NCBI GenBank assembly: GCA_020746995.1
Contig: JAGPXD010000001.1
Location: 5,332,001 to 5,396,000, forward strand
Direction: 5' to 3'
Length of the DNA: 64,000 nucleotides
Source of the DNA: Plectosphaerella cucumerina
Lineage: Eukaryota > Ascomycota > Sordariomycetes > Glomerellales > Plectosphaerellaceae
A program made the position numbers and the translations under genes. The notes under the pieces were generated by a model. That model did no database searches, was not told the DNA's origin, and saw only the letters and a program-made list of their open reading frames with translations. Shown here piece after piece: positions 46,001-58,559 of this stretch (its first letter is position 1; each line of letters starts with the position of its first letter).

Positions 46001-49000
46001 TCTTCGGCATCCTTGGCGGCCAGCGCCTCAGCCTCCTCTGCATCCTTTGCAGCTTTGGCCTCCAATCGAGGGTTGACAAGCTTCGACAAGCGGTCGAACT
46101 CCGCCTGGTCCTTTTTCAAGAGTTTGCCGCCACGCTTGGCTTTCTTGGTGGTCAGCGCCGCAAGCTCCTCCTCCTCCTTGCGGTGCTGCTCGAGCTCGGC
46201 GTTGGCTTTGTCGAGTTCCTCTTGCTCAAGGCGAGCAGCTTCGGCAGCCAGAGCAGCGGCTTCCTCTTCAGCCTGCTTGGCTGCCTCCTCTGCCAGTCTG
46301 GCCGCCTCCTCCGCCTCCTTGGCCGCCTCTTCGGCTTCCTTCGCGGCTTTGGCTTCCAGTCGAGGATTAACCAACTTCGATAGGCGATCGAACTCGGTCT
46401 GGTCCTTCTTCAAGAGTTTGCCGCCGCGCTTGGCTTTCTTGGTGGTCAGCGCCGCAAGCTCCTCCTCTTCCCTGCGATGCTGCTCAAGCTCGGCGGTGAC
46501 CCTGTCAAGCTCCTCTTGTTCCAGGCGAGCCGCTTCCGCGACGGCAGCAGCAGCTGCCTCTTCTGCCTCTCTGGCAGCATCTTCTGCGTCCTTGGCCGCT
46601 TGCTCTTCAGCCTCGCGGGCGGCCTGCTCCGCGGCCTCCTTCTCTTCCTGCTCTTTGCGTGCTGCCTCTTCCTTCTCGGCCTTCTTCTTCTCCTTTTCGA
46701 GCTTCTTCAGCTCCTTCTCGCTCAGCTTGGGTTCTTTGGCCTTGGACTTCTCCTTTTCGGGCTCCGGTTCTAGATAGTCTCAATCAGCATCGAATAGCAG
46801 CACAAGCCGCCACGCCACGGCCGATTCTTACCCTTCTTGGACGACTTCTTCTTCGTGCTGCCCCACGCGCTGCCCCAGTCATCCTCCTCGGGCTTGCTGT
46901 CCTTGGGCTCCTCCACGGGATCCGGAGAAGTGGCCTCGGCAGGGGGCTCCTCTTCGACAAACCCAAAGGGATCCTTCTTGGACTTCTTGTCCTTCTTCTT
47001 CTTGGAAGCAGAAACACCCCATATGTCCTCGGAGGGCTCCTCGATGGCATCAGGCTTCCAGGGATTGTCAGCGGCGTCCATCAACTTCTTTTCCTTCTTT
47101 TCGAGGGAGCTGAAAAAATCAAATGCGGCCTTGGGTGCGCTTACTACCGGGTCTGCGGCGGGGGCCTCTTCCGTTGCGGGCGGGTCATCAAAGTCCAGGA
47201 GGGCCGAGGTTTTTCCTTTGCTTTTGTCAGTCTTGCTGCCAAAAGTCCAGTTGATGGAAGGTGCCGCAAAGGCCTTGCTGATGGCATCGCTAGCCGGTAG
47301 GGTCGCGTCGTTACCTTTCTTCTTCTTGTCCTTCTTGGAGGTGGCGGCGCCCCAAATGTCGGTGGCCTCGGGCTCCGGTTCGGCCTTGACATCCTTCTTA
47401 CCCAGGTCGTCCCAGAAACTGTCCTCCTTGACGGGCTCCGGCTCCGGCTCCGGCTCCTTGACGGGTTCCGGGGTGACCTCCTCCGCAGCGCCCTTCTTTT
47501 TCTTCTTCTTGTCCTTCTTGGAAGTACTGGCCGAGAAGTCGCCCCAGATGTCGATCTTTTTCTCTGGTTCTGGTTCGGGTTCCGGCTCTACCACTGGTTC
47601 CGGCTCTGGTTCCGGCTCGGGCTCCGGGGCGGGCGGAGGAGGCGGAGGCTCAGGTTCAGCGGCGGCGCCTTTCTTCTTCTTCTTGCTCTTCTTTGAGGTC
47701 GTCACTGTGCCGAAGTCGCCCCAGGTGTCTTCCTTCTTCTCCGGCTCGGGTGGGGGTGTAGGTTCAGGTTCGGGCTCCGGCTCTGGGACAGGTTCGGGGT
47801 CGGGATCCAAGGCCCAGATGCTCTTCTTCTTCGTGTCCTTGGCCTTCTTGGTTCCCCAGCCCCAGGCCTCGTCCTGAGCAGGCTCGGGGTCGGCGGGTGG
47901 TGGATCGGGCGCCGGTGCGGGTGGAGGATCTTCGCCCTTTTTCTTCTTCTTCGCCTTGCCGCCACCCCAAGCCCCCCAGAGATCGTCATCCTTCTCGGCT
48001 TTTGGTGGCTCTGGTTCCGGCTCGGGGACGGGCTCGGGGGCTGGTGGTTCTGGTTCAGGCTCGGGCTCCGCGGCGCCTTTCTTCTTCTTCTTCTTGTCCT
48101 TCTTGGAGGTGGCCGTGGTGGTTGTGGGCGTCAGCCAATCATCGACGGCTGGCTCTGGATCCGGCGCAGGAGGAGGGACCGGTTCAGGCTCAGGTTCAGG
48201 CTCTGGTTCAATGTCCCAAGGGCTTGCCTTCTTCTTCTTCTTGTCCTTTTTCGAAGTCGACGTAGAGAACCCGAAGCCCAGGTCGTCGTCCTTCTTCTCT
48301 TCCACCTTGGGTTCCTCGGCACCAAAGCCACCAGTCTCTTCGGTCTCGTCTAGAGAGCCGAAACCGAACGAGATGGCGCCCTTCTTCTTCGGCTTGGCGC
48401 GGTTGATGCCCCAGGGACTGTCGGACACCTCTTCCTTGGCAGCACTTGTATCCCCGGCACCCTTGGTGGCGGACCAATCCCAGGTGCTGCCGCCACTAGC
48501 AGCACCAGCACCGCTGCCTCCTTTGGCATTGTTGTCTTTGCCCGTGGCCCAGCTCGTACCCCAGGCCCCGAAAGAGGTGGAAGCTTTACCGCCCCCTCCC
48601 GAGTCAAAGTCTAGGTCGAGGGTCCCTGTGCCGGTTGCGGGGTCATCGAGCTTGATCTCTTGGAAAGCGTCGAATTTCTCGGCGGGTGGCTCTTCGACGG
48701 CGGCGCCCTTCTTTCCCTTCTTCTTCTTGGCGGGGGCAAAGCTGCCCCATGCATCATCTAGGGGAGGGTCATCACCGCCGCCCTTGTCTTCGCCGCCGTC
48801 TCCTCCGCCTCCGGCGTCGCCACCAGCACCGTCGTTGTTGCCGGCATCGCCGCCGCCGCCGCCGTCACCAGCTCCTTCATCGTTCTTCTTGGTATCGTCG
48901 TTGTCGTTGTTGTCGGGCACCTGCTTCGGGGGAGGGGGGGCCTTGTTGGCAGCCTTCTTCTTCTTGGCGACTTGGCGAACCCCGTCGTCGGATGTGAAGT

Positions 49001-49148
49001 CGATGTCGAAGGCTTGCGTGGGGTCGAAGAAGAGGGCGTCACTGCTTCTCCGCCGTTTTTCTTCTTGTGTTGGCGGCAGCGGGAACGCGGAAAGAAGGTC
49101 GGATGGCAGCTGACCGTTTGCGCGCTGATCCGTTGCCCAGGGGTCCAT
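43052..49148 (-). CDS. Giant low-complexity Lys/Glu/Pro/Arg-rich repeat protein, three exons, 1936 aa
   Basis: Model: complement(join(43052..45363, 45588..46769, 46832..49148)). The introns are 62 nt (GTAAGA...CTAG) and 224 nt (GTTCGT...TTAG), both phase 1. Residues 1-772 carry about ten degenerate units, each an acidic stretch, WG or WD, then a basic run such as TSKKDKKKKKKG, separated by Glu-Pro repeats. Residues 773-1166 are Ala/Glu/Lys-rich helix, probably single-helix or coiled coil, with two near-identical copies of a 64-residue block containing TKKAKRGGKLLKKDQ. Residues 1167-1936 include Arg/Glu/Asp dipeptide repeats (ERGDRPDRER type), two DDIVMVGANGE/EEDIVMVDPD motifs, a KGFASMFTGFLTPR segment and the C-terminal SSWWRKLTG. 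There is no signal peptide, membrane segment or enzyme domain. It is probably intrinsically disordered. I do not recognise it; a scaffold role (for example at septa or the cortex) is speculation. Confidence 0.85.
46054..46246 (-). repeat. Direct repeat copy B inside exon 2 of the giant protein gene
   Basis: Encodes the block from AARLEQEELDK through KKDQAEFDRLSKLVNPRLEA. It lies 294 bases (98 codons) from copy A with only a few base differences. Confidence 0.9.
46348..46540 (-). repeat. Direct repeat copy A inside exon 2 of the giant protein gene
   Basis: Encodes AARLEQEELDR through KKDQTEFDRLSKLVNPRLEA, paired with copy B. The high nucleotide identity suggests a recent duplication or gene conversion. 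Confidence 0.9.
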
Positions 49149-52100
49149 GATCTGACATTCCTGCGGCTGTGGTGCGGGCGAGGCGAAGCGTCGAGCCCAT
49201 CGTGGGCCGCAGTCTGGTGTCTTGAGGGGGCATGAGGGGTCTTTGAGGGGGGTCGTCGGGGACCAGCTGTCGAAGCGAGCCTACATGAATCAGCAGGTCA
49301 GCATTGTGTCGCGCCAGCGGGGGGACCTCCGTGAACAACACGGGTAAGAGCACGTCGACGGCGCGTTTGACAAAGGCCAATCACCAAGTCTAGCGGGAGA
49401 CCAAGACCGCGCCGCCGGGAGGGCCGTTGCGCGAGACATGTGGACCGGCCGTTCCTGGCGGTGGGCGGGCGCCAGCAACAAATAATTTGCGGCGACGCGG
49501 GCGGCGATGCGCGCAATTTGCGACAGGCGGGCGAGCGGTGAAGGTGAATCGGCCAGGCAAGACAACGCAGAGTCGGTAGGGGGAGGGGCTTAGGTTCATG
49601 AGAGAACCAGAACTGCAGGCGTACGTACCTTTAGGTCGGTCTTCCATGACACCCAGGCATGGGCAATCATGCGCAGTCGGATCGAGACATCCTCCTCATC
49701 CCACCCAGTCGTCGGATGCCGAGTCCATGTCCAGCCAGAAGCGCTTCCGGGAAAGGCTCCTGAGAAGGCCAAAACCTCGGCCGTGGCCATTGTGGAATTT
49801 GGAGTCGGAGACGCAGCAGTCTGCTATGTAAATCATGGACGCAGCCTCGAGGGGAGCCGACGTGAGACGCGGGATGATGTGCTGTGTAGTGACGTCGTGA
49901 AAGCGGTTGGTCGTCGTGCAAGTTGGGCCGAGAGGGTGATGCGTGACCACTGGCCGGACTTTTGTGTTTCTCGTCGTGCGAGAGCGTGTTCGTGCGTGGC
50001 GGGATCTCTGTCTGATCGTAGACAGAGAGTCGGGAAGTGTCGCAGGCGGCGGGTGTTGGTCTCGTTGAAGGTAAGGTACCGTAGGTCGGCTGAACTGTCG
50101 GTGGAGAGACAGGCGGGCAGTGTAAGCCCGGGGAGACGGGGCGGTGGAAGGTATTGTAATTCTCGTGACAACCCCTTCAGCTCCTAGAATATAGAGCTGG
50201 AAAGGAAAAAGAGGGAGAAAAAAAGGTCGTGGGGTACGACCGGGAGCTTTGCGGTACACAGCGGGACGTGAGAGAGGAAAAGAGGCTGGCTGGGGAGGGT
50301 GACCGGGACAGAAAAAAGAAGCCGGGGTCTGTCGGTCTGCACTCTGCCACTGCAGGTGCAGGTGCAGGTGCTCGTCTGCTGCTCCAGACGGGTCAGTGCT
50401 TGCCGGGCTTTAGCACCACAGGGTCGTCCCTTCCAGCGGGTTGCATCGTTACGTACCAGGCGCTCTTCCGTCAAGCACAGTAAGGTAGGTAGGTACCTTC
50501 CGTCAAAATGGAACCAAGGAAGGAAGTTGTGAGTCGCGACTGACTCTCGAGGCTTGTGAGTGTTTTCCGAGTTCAAGTTTGGGTGGCCAATTCGACTCCC
50601 TTTGACCGCTTGTCCTCAAACTTGGGTCAACACACACACCTCGGCCACTCACACACACACCTTTTGCTCGGCCCTGCGACTCCGACTCCTGAAAGGCCAC
50701 AGGACCAAGGTATCAGCCGCCACCCCCTCTACGAGGTGGGATGAGATGGGATGGTACGCAGCCCGGGCGGCCAATTGACGACGCGTTGATGCAGCGTATC
50801 TCGCAGCTCACGCCTCTGTCTCGTCGCACTGCAGGCTCTTCGATCTCTTCGGAAAAAGGGGCAACCGACTGGTGCTGCGTGGTTCGTCCGGGTGTTGTTT
50901 GTATGGTATGGACTCGCTCGCTCGCTCTGTTCCGTGCGACCACAAGATGTCGCTTCGTTTCGAGTCGTCTCGGGACGCTTCGCTCGGCCAGCGCGTGCGT
51001 CGCGCTCTTTCTCGGTCAATCAACGACAAAAGCTCGCTCTCTCCCTTGCCGTCCCAAGGCGAGATACTGGATGAGAAGAGGAAAAGCGAAGTAGGAACGC
51101 CAACCAGCGTGAGAAGTCCAGCAGCAACAGGGGGGTTGCCAGAAAAGAGGGATATATGGCATTCATCCCACCACCCACCCACCCTCTCCTCCTCGTCTCC
51201 GCGACTCGGTACTACGGAGGCGCTTTGCTGTACAGGAACAACATGGCCCGAGGAGTCATCTACGGCTGCTGCGGGTAACGGCCAGGGGCCTGAAGCTGCA
51301 TTGCATGCAACCGCATGTACATGTACCTCACCTGTCCGCCCGATGGACGCCTTGCCCACCAGAACACGCAGAGCACAGCACAACACAACATGCCTGACCC
51401 CGTCTGGTCCATCTTGGGTCTTGGGACCTCGGACTAGTGCCGCTGTACAACAGATGGGATCATGTACGATGATGGCCTCCCGCCTCCCGCCTCACGCCAG
51501 CTCAGGTCGGCTCCATCTCTCGACGCTGGTGCCGCTGTGCTGTGGCGGGACTGCGAACAAGCGGTGCTGCCCGTCGTCCCCTGCTCTTCCCAGCACAACC
51601 CGGTGACCGCATTGACGATACACGCTGCTTCGGGCGCTGGTCTTGGGACAGGATGGCTGGGAGGCACGACGATTGGTTCGCCCGTGTGCCTTCACCCCTG
51701 TCGGCCTGCCCCTCCATCCCCGTTTCTAGTCGCCCATCCCACCCACTACAACTCTCGGCGCGCATCACCCCTCCCTCGAGGACCACCACCCCCAGGACTC
51801 GAGTGTCCCTGGCGGGCCAGGTGATGCCATTCTCCCAGGCCACCCGACCGATCGTGGCCCGTGGCCGGGGCCAGAAGGAACGGGAAGGCCTGCTAGCGGG
51901 CGGGTGATGGAGGGCGGCCGCCGGGCCATTCACAGCTTGTGGTTTGCTGGACCCTTCATACCTCGGTGCCGCCCTGCGCCTCGTGCTTTCTTTTGCTGTG
52001 CCTGTCATGGTGCATCTCGAGAAAAGAAGACGAACATGGCACGCGAGCGCCTGGAAGAACGAGCAGTCTCGATGGCGAACTTTCGCCCCTCGTCATGATG

Positions 52101-53813
52101 ATACTTTACCCCTCCAACAGATCAGGCCAGTCTAGCAATGTGTATCACAACCCCTGTCTGAGCCCTTATCCAGCTGCCAGCATCATGCCCCGCGTTTCCT
52201 CAGTGGCCTGGCAGCCTGGGAGAAGAGGGAGGCTTCCTCCGCCTGGTGAGTGCCAGCGATCATGTCTCTCCCTTGTCAGCAAATATCGCGCGCCTCCAGC
52301 CATCCTGATACCCGACTTGCTACTCCTGACTTATGAGTAACACACGTCCCACGGGTGGCCAGTGGGCGGCTGTACAACACATCAAAGAAAAACCTGACAG
52401 TCTCCATCAGCGTCGTGGCATGCCGCTCTGGGGAGCATTGGACCCATCAACCCGTCCGTCTCAATGCCCGACGACAGAACCGCTCTAGTCAACGACAAGC
52501 ATCCTGCATCTGCGGAAATGCACAACACCCGGAGCGGCAAGCGGCGGCAACTCGCATCATGACCGCGGGTAGCAGCCATGCGTGCTAGTAACGTAGGTAG
52601 CAGTCGGTCGGTCTTCCAGACGGGCCATCCTGGTGACGCCCTTCTTGGCTATCTAACTGGCAGCCAGTATCAGAGCAGACCGCCGCTCTTCACCCACAGC
52701 CTGACGCGGGCTCATGCCAGCAAACCGATGGACGGACGCAAGGGAAACCAAGAAGCGAGGGAAGAATTCCACCGGCGTCCGTCGATCTCTGCAAGATGGA
52801 CGGGCTGAACTAGCGGTGATGGGCCTCTTGCTCCGTCCACGTACAGGTACACGGTACATCTTGCCGTCGATGGCCTCGGGAGTCGTCGACACGTTCTTCC
52901 GTGGGCTTCCAGGGTCGTCGGCCGTGGGGTACCGATACATGGCGACTGGGCAGCCATGCGCATGCTAGCCGTGTACAAGGCACACGCGACTGGCCGCGCC
53001 GAGTCCTGCCCCGGTGGTTGAAGCCCCATCTGCCAGACTGCACGATGCATGCGGGCCAGGAGGTGGCGGTGGTGTGTATGTCTCCATGGACGTGTTAGGT
53101 TGTTCTCTGGGCAGGTTCCAAAGTCAGCAGAGGGATGTCTGTCGTGAGCCTCTTGGGCCTAATGCAGGGCGCTCCCTGGCAGAGGGAGAGAACAGAGCTC
53201 AACAGGAAGCAGAGTCTTGATGACATCAAGAATGCCCCGAACCGCTGGATGGCCGTAGCGGGAGGTCGCTCTCGGGAGCTAGGCCATCGAGTCCTCATGG
53301 CGGTCCCAGCTGTCGGTCGCCCACCACCTTTCATGCAGCCCGTCCCTTGGTTCCCATGTGCCTCGTGGGCCGCCGTGAGGAACCGTCCGAAACAGGCATC
53401 GCGCTCCCTTCACCGCCTCGAGTCGTTTCCCAGCCAGCCATATTTCCATGCTTGCACTTTGCTGAGTGCGGCCACTCTGGTATGCACGTATCCGTTTTGT
53501 CGGCCAGGCGGCGATCTTGCGCCCCAGCCAGCTGTGGCTCTTTTTGAGAACTTTTCTACCCCCGAAAAAAACCTCACTCTTCCGGGCTGAGTCGGGCATA
53601 TCAAGAGAGAGAAATGAGGGTCTGGTCTCAGGGCCCCCACGTGACAAGTCGAGAATTTGGGCCTACCACCGGACGACAGACGGGAATACCGCCAACCACA
53701 GGTCGGCGTTTGGTCAACCTGTTTTTAGACCAATCACAGCCGCACGAAAATATCGCGGGTCACCGAGTCCCCGAGAAAAACTGGAAGACGCCCTCAAAGC
53801 CACTGGGCGAACC
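49149..53813. other. 4.7-kb non-coding stretch between the giant repeat gene and alternative oxidase
   Basis: Divergent upstream regions of the two genes. Frames of up to 244 codons are present but lack domains and show the Ser/Arg/Pro composition of random GC-rich frames. I see no RNA gene. Confidence 0.55.
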
Positions 53814-53826
53814 CGGCCTCACCCGG
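53814..53826 (+). promoter_or_regulatory. CGG-N7-CGG direct repeat, AIM-like element upstream of alternative oxidase
   Basis: Two CGG triplets with exactly seven bases (CCTCACC) between them, 548 nt upstream of the aox ATG. In Neurospora crassa the alternative oxidase induction motif consists of two CGG repeats separated by 7 bp and is recognized by the zinc-cluster pair AOD2/AOD5. The match here is from sequence alone; a CGG pair at this spacing can arise by chance in GC-rich DNA. Confidence 0.45.
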
Positions 53827-54203
53827 CCCTCCAGCGCTCACCTGACACCACGGGCCAATGAGCTGAGAGACCTGACAAGGCTGGCATGGGGGGCTCAGAT
53901 CCCGACGTCCACGCGACCCGGCGACTCGGGCACCGCGACTTCCCGCAAACCTTGTACCTGTAAATGAAAGGGTTTTGCTTTGTCGCCGAAACGAGTCGGC
54001 GCTTTGCACGGTGTTCCCTCTCTTCTTGACGTAAGCCCAGTGGCCCGTCCCGGTCCTACTTCGTTGTGCTCGTAATTCGCATCCTGAGGCTGCTTCCGAC
54101 AGGCGGCGGACCATGCATTGCTATGACTGTTCCCGCCAGGGAAGGGGTGTCGAAGCGCATGGCCGTCGTACAGGGCCGCCGCTTCAGGCTCCAGGTCGGA
54201 TCG

Positions 54204-54210
54204 TATATAA
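54204..54210 (+). promoter_or_regulatory. TATA box of the alternative oxidase gene
   Basis: TATATAA, 165 nt before the start codon. No ATG intervenes between it and 54375, and the intervening leader is C/A/T-rich (CATCA repeats), as is usual for fungal 5' leaders. Confidence 0.7.
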
Positions 54211-54374
54211 GACAGGAGGCTCCTGAGGCATCCCGACTATTCCGCCTCGCTCATCATAGCTTCAGCATATCACGAGAACATCTCGGCAGTACCTCACTTA
54301 CACACACATCACACTAGTCGGTCGACATCATTCACCAGACCTACCTCTATATCACCATCATCACATCATCATCC

Positions 54375-55613
54375 ATGCTGTCCACCAGAACGACAACGCG
54401 GCTCTGCTCCCCGCAAGCCGCCGCCAGGCTCACGCAGGCCTCGGCCGCCATAAGCATCCACTCCGCCGGGCTCGGCGCGGCCTTCCGTCAGCCGCTCCTC
54501 ATGGCCCCGCGGCACTTCTCCACGACGCCGGCTACGCGTCTCCGTGATATCTTCCCGGCCAAGGAGACGGCCCATATCCGCATGACCACGCCCGCCTGGC
54601 CCCACCCGGGCTACACGGAGGAGGACATGCTGGCCGTGGTGCCGGGCCACAGGAAGCCGGAGACCTGGGGCGACTGGGCCGCGTGGAAGCTTGTCCGCTT
54701 CGCTCGATACTGCATGGACAAGGCCACAAACATGAAGCCGGACCAGCAGGTCGACAAGAAGCATCCGACCACGGCAGTCGTGGCGAGCCAGCCCCTGACC
54801 GAGGCGCAATGGGTGAGTCCAGGGAGCATATCAATGATGATAGTGAGAGCCAGTTGCTAACAAGTCCCCCAGCTCGTCAGAATGATCTTCCTTGAAAGTG
54901 TAGCAGGAGGTGAGTTCCGCCCTGTACACCCAAAGACACCTCTTTCGAGTGTCCTAACACCTTTCAGTCCCAGGCATGGTTGGAGGCATGCTCCGCCATC
55001 TCGGATCCCTACGCCGCATGAAGCGCGACAACGGCTGGATCGAGACGCTTCTCGAGGAGTCATACAACGAGCGCATGCACCTCCTGACCTTCATGAAGAT
55101 GGGAGAGCCAGGATGGTTCATGAAGCTCATGATCCTCGGCGCCCAAGGCGTAGTCTTTAACGGCATGTTCCTCGCCTACCTCATCTCGCCGCGCATCTGC
55201 CACCGCTTCGTCGGCTACCTCGAGGAGGAGGCCGTTCACACCTACACGCGCTGCCTGCGCGAGATCGAGCAGGGGCAGCTCCCCAAATGGAGCGATCCCA
55301 AGTTTGAGATCCCTGAGCTGGCAGTCCAGTACTGGCGCATCCCCGAGGGCAAGAGGACCATGCGGGACCTGATCCTGTACATCAGGGCGGATGGTGAGTA
55401 ACCCCCAGGCCGAGACCGTGGCCGCAGGAGGAAGTGAGCAGATGGCTGACGTTGTGTTTTGCAGAGGCTGTCCACCGTGGCGTCAACCACACCCTGAGTA
55501 ACTTGAACCAAAACGAAGATCCCAACCCCTTCGTGAGCGAGTACAAGGAGGGCCACAACGCCCCCAGGGCGGCTCTGAAGCCCGCTGGCTTTGAGCGTGC
55601 CGACGTGATCTGA
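54375..55613 (+). CDS. aox: Mitochondrial alternative oxidase, four exons, 349 aa
   Basis: Model: join(54375..54812, 54873..54909, 54968..55393, 55465..55613). Introns of 60, 58 and 71 nt all have GTGAGT donors and CTAAC or CTGAC branches. The enzyme is a di-iron quinol oxidase of the inner mitochondrial membrane; it passes electrons from ubiquinol to oxygen and bypasses complexes III and IV. Residues 1 to about 60 are Arg/Ser/Ala-rich, fitting a matrix targeting peptide. Ligand motifs are intact: E154 in LESVAG, E193 and H196 in NERMHLL, a Glu of LEEEAVHTYT (244-246), and E301 and H304 in ADEAVHRGVNH. The two hydrophobic interfacial segments lie around residues 159-172 and 212-232. Length is typical for fungi. 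An AIM-like element and a TATA box lie upstream, suggesting induction when the cytochrome chain is blocked. Confidence 0.97.
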
Positions 55614-57480
55614 GCGCCTGCATCTGGTGAGAAGCACTATGGGGGCTTTTTTTTTTTCTAGATTTCTTTTGTCAGCGGTTCTTGCATCAAGACATGTTGA
55701 AGGTGCAGGGTAGAGGAGGATGATACCACCGGGACCGCATTTTCAGGCGCACGGCGTTTTCCAAGGGGACAGTCTCCTCTCAGTGTTTTTTTTTCTCAAG
55801 AGGGGGCAGAGCATCTTGCCGGCGTCGTCGCCCATCTGTAGACTAGAAGATAGTAGTGGATCATCATCAGCGACATCCTCGGGAATGGAAATAGACAAGC
55901 GGTCAGAAGGCATGGTGTTCCCACTTTGACACATGCGCGAAGATCAACTCTGCCAGGAAAGATGTCTCTCCCTGGAAGTTAGTATCACTTAATTCCTGCT
56001 CAGAACCCCGAGGGATCGTCGGCGGCAGCATCCGGCGAGTCGATGCGCGGAGCCCTTGGGACCTGTCCTCGTTTGTGAGAGGCTGCGTGCATCCCTGTGG
56101 TGTCACAGGCACTGGCATTTAGGTGGACCGCGCCAAGAGGTAAGGCAGATTTCGTTCATCTGTCCGCTTTCCAGAGAACCCCCGATACGACGCGATCCGG
56201 GCCGGAAGACGTGACATGACGCAGCAGGTTTGCGCCGGCCGCATGAATGCCGTCCCCTCGCACGGGGAAGCATGGTCTGACGTGCCGGCCCCTCCAACCT
56301 TAAAAAGAGACGTGTGCTATAAATATCAAACCCCCTGTCAGTGGTGCCGGTCCTGCGACACGGCCACGGTAGGGGCCGGCGATGGCTTCACACTAGGGCG
56401 GCACGTATCCCCCGGCCACAAGCCACCACACGCGCACATGAACACGCACGCACGTACCGCGCTGCCGCGGGTTCGTGACATCGCCGCGCAGTCCGGTGTG
56501 GTGTATAGTGCGGGGTTGGCAGAGCCGGGCGTCTGAAACCCAGGCGTGCCTGGTCTGTCTGCCCGGCCCGACACAAGACGACATGATGATGCTGTACCTG
56601 CAGCTCGCAAGGGAGCAGTCAGCGCAGTCGTCACGAAGGTACGCGGACAACTGGCGGCGGCGGCGACGGTCGATTTTGCGGTGGCTGTGCAGCGGGTGAC
56701 GATCTTCGAGTGTTAACCAGCATCTCCGAGTGATACGGTGCTAACAAGGCGCCGCAGCGTGTCTTCAGCCCCTCTTGGAATGTGCAGAGCTTGCGATGAC
56801 GCCCCACAGTGATGACAAGCGTCAGAGTGACACTGGAGCTGTGAGGTTTAGGTGAGGGTCAACGTGGGGCGCCATCATATCAAGAGAGACACGGGTGAGA
56901 TGGTGAGATGGGATGGAGATGAATGTAGATTGAATTCAAGGGCCCGTCCCATTCCATTTGAGCCGGAAGTCTGCCGAGCCACAAGCCACGAGGTGTATCG
57001 TGGCTTGGCAACTTGAAAGGGAAGGGACTGGCACTGGGATTTCGATGGAAGGGAAGCAGCGCTGCGACGGACCCGGAGGTACCTCAAGGTACTGACTGTG
57101 CTGTGGCCCGGTGGCACTTGCCTCAGTATGTGCTTGGCACGACGGGTGCGGCTTCCTCTGCTGGCGAAGACGAGGAGGGACACAAGATGCAAAGGGAAAG
57201 AGGCACCAGCGTCATCACATGACAGCACTTGAGCTCCCTGAGAAGCAGTCGGTGACCCAGGGGCAGCATGTCGGTGAGCCAGCCACCGAGTCCGCCTGTT
57301 CCATCCCCGCACGCCTCAAATTTCAAATGTCGCCCGGCGCTGGCAAAAGTGTAATTTCTCCCAGGCATCGATACCCCGACGTTGGGCACTGTTTTACCTG
57401 CGACTAACACGACTCGCCAATATCAATCCGTTCACTAGCTCAGGGCACTGCACTAACTAGGACAGTGTATCGTCGGGACA
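55614..57480. other. Intergenic region downstream of alternative oxidase
   Basis: The aox 3' flank (T-run at 55648-55657) and the far upstream region of crz1. No coding exon or RNA gene is supported. Confidence 0.6.
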
Positions 57481-58559
57481 TCTCAGAAGGAGAGCCTCCC
57501 CTCCCTCCAAACCGTTCGGAGGCAGCCGACGAGCCCACCACCTCACATTCGCCTCACCACACTCACCACTCACCACCTCATCATTCATCCCCGACCATCT
57601 CTTCTGGTCGTTGTCTCGTCTCGTCTCGCCTTGCTAGCCCACCTATCCACTATCACTGACCACTCATCAGAAGTACCGAGGTGCGGTGCAGTGCACGTTC
57701 GCGTCACATTATCCGCGGATTGACCAGACGAGAGCACCCCCGCGATACCTCGCTCCATCGGCCACCAATTGACCCTGGCCGACCGCCAAGAGACCACTTC
57801 CAAGCTCGTTTCCTTACCTCCGGACTCCGGCGCATTAAACCAGGCTCGTCTGCGAGAGACTTGCCGAGAAGGGATTGGCAGCGCAGGACAAGCACCACGG
57901 CACTTGCAGAAAGCAGACTCGAGCCCCGAAGCGCGCATCTTACAACACCGAGCAAGCAGGCAGACATTCCTCAAGTCGACCACTTGGACAGACCTCAAAC
58001 GTGCACAGCCTTGTGGGCACGTCCATCATCGGGCGCGACAGGGTGAGGATCGTGTGGAGACTCGGGTCCCAGGCCATTCACCGTCGACCTCGCGCCCACA
58101 CAACCTTTGGGCACGGTTTTGGGTCAGTCACCGACCATCGCCTTGCATCTGTCCCGTCTTGTCTTGTCTTGTCCAGTCCACCTGGCAGTCTGTCCTCTCT
58201 GGTTCAGTCCCGCGGCCCGCTGTCCTATCCGGCCAGGCAGCAATTCGCAAGGAAGCCTGCATGCCGGCCGCATGTACCTGCGAGTACTTGCTTCTGCCCC
58301 CCCTCTTCAGACCTTCTGCGCCGCACGAGAGGAGAAAGGAGAGAGGAGCCAGAGGAGAGGAGGACCTTGCTGCTGTTAGCACACACCGGCAAGCAAGCAT
58401 TGTCCCAGAGTGAGACCGAGCGAGCGGTCGAACCTGGACCACTGGACCACCCGGCCAATTCCCTCACTGGAACCGAATCCGCGTGTGATCCCGCGCACAA
58501 GCGCCCAAATCTCTCGCACACCCCCGCCTGCGCTCATCTCATCTCTGTTCTGCTTTGTT

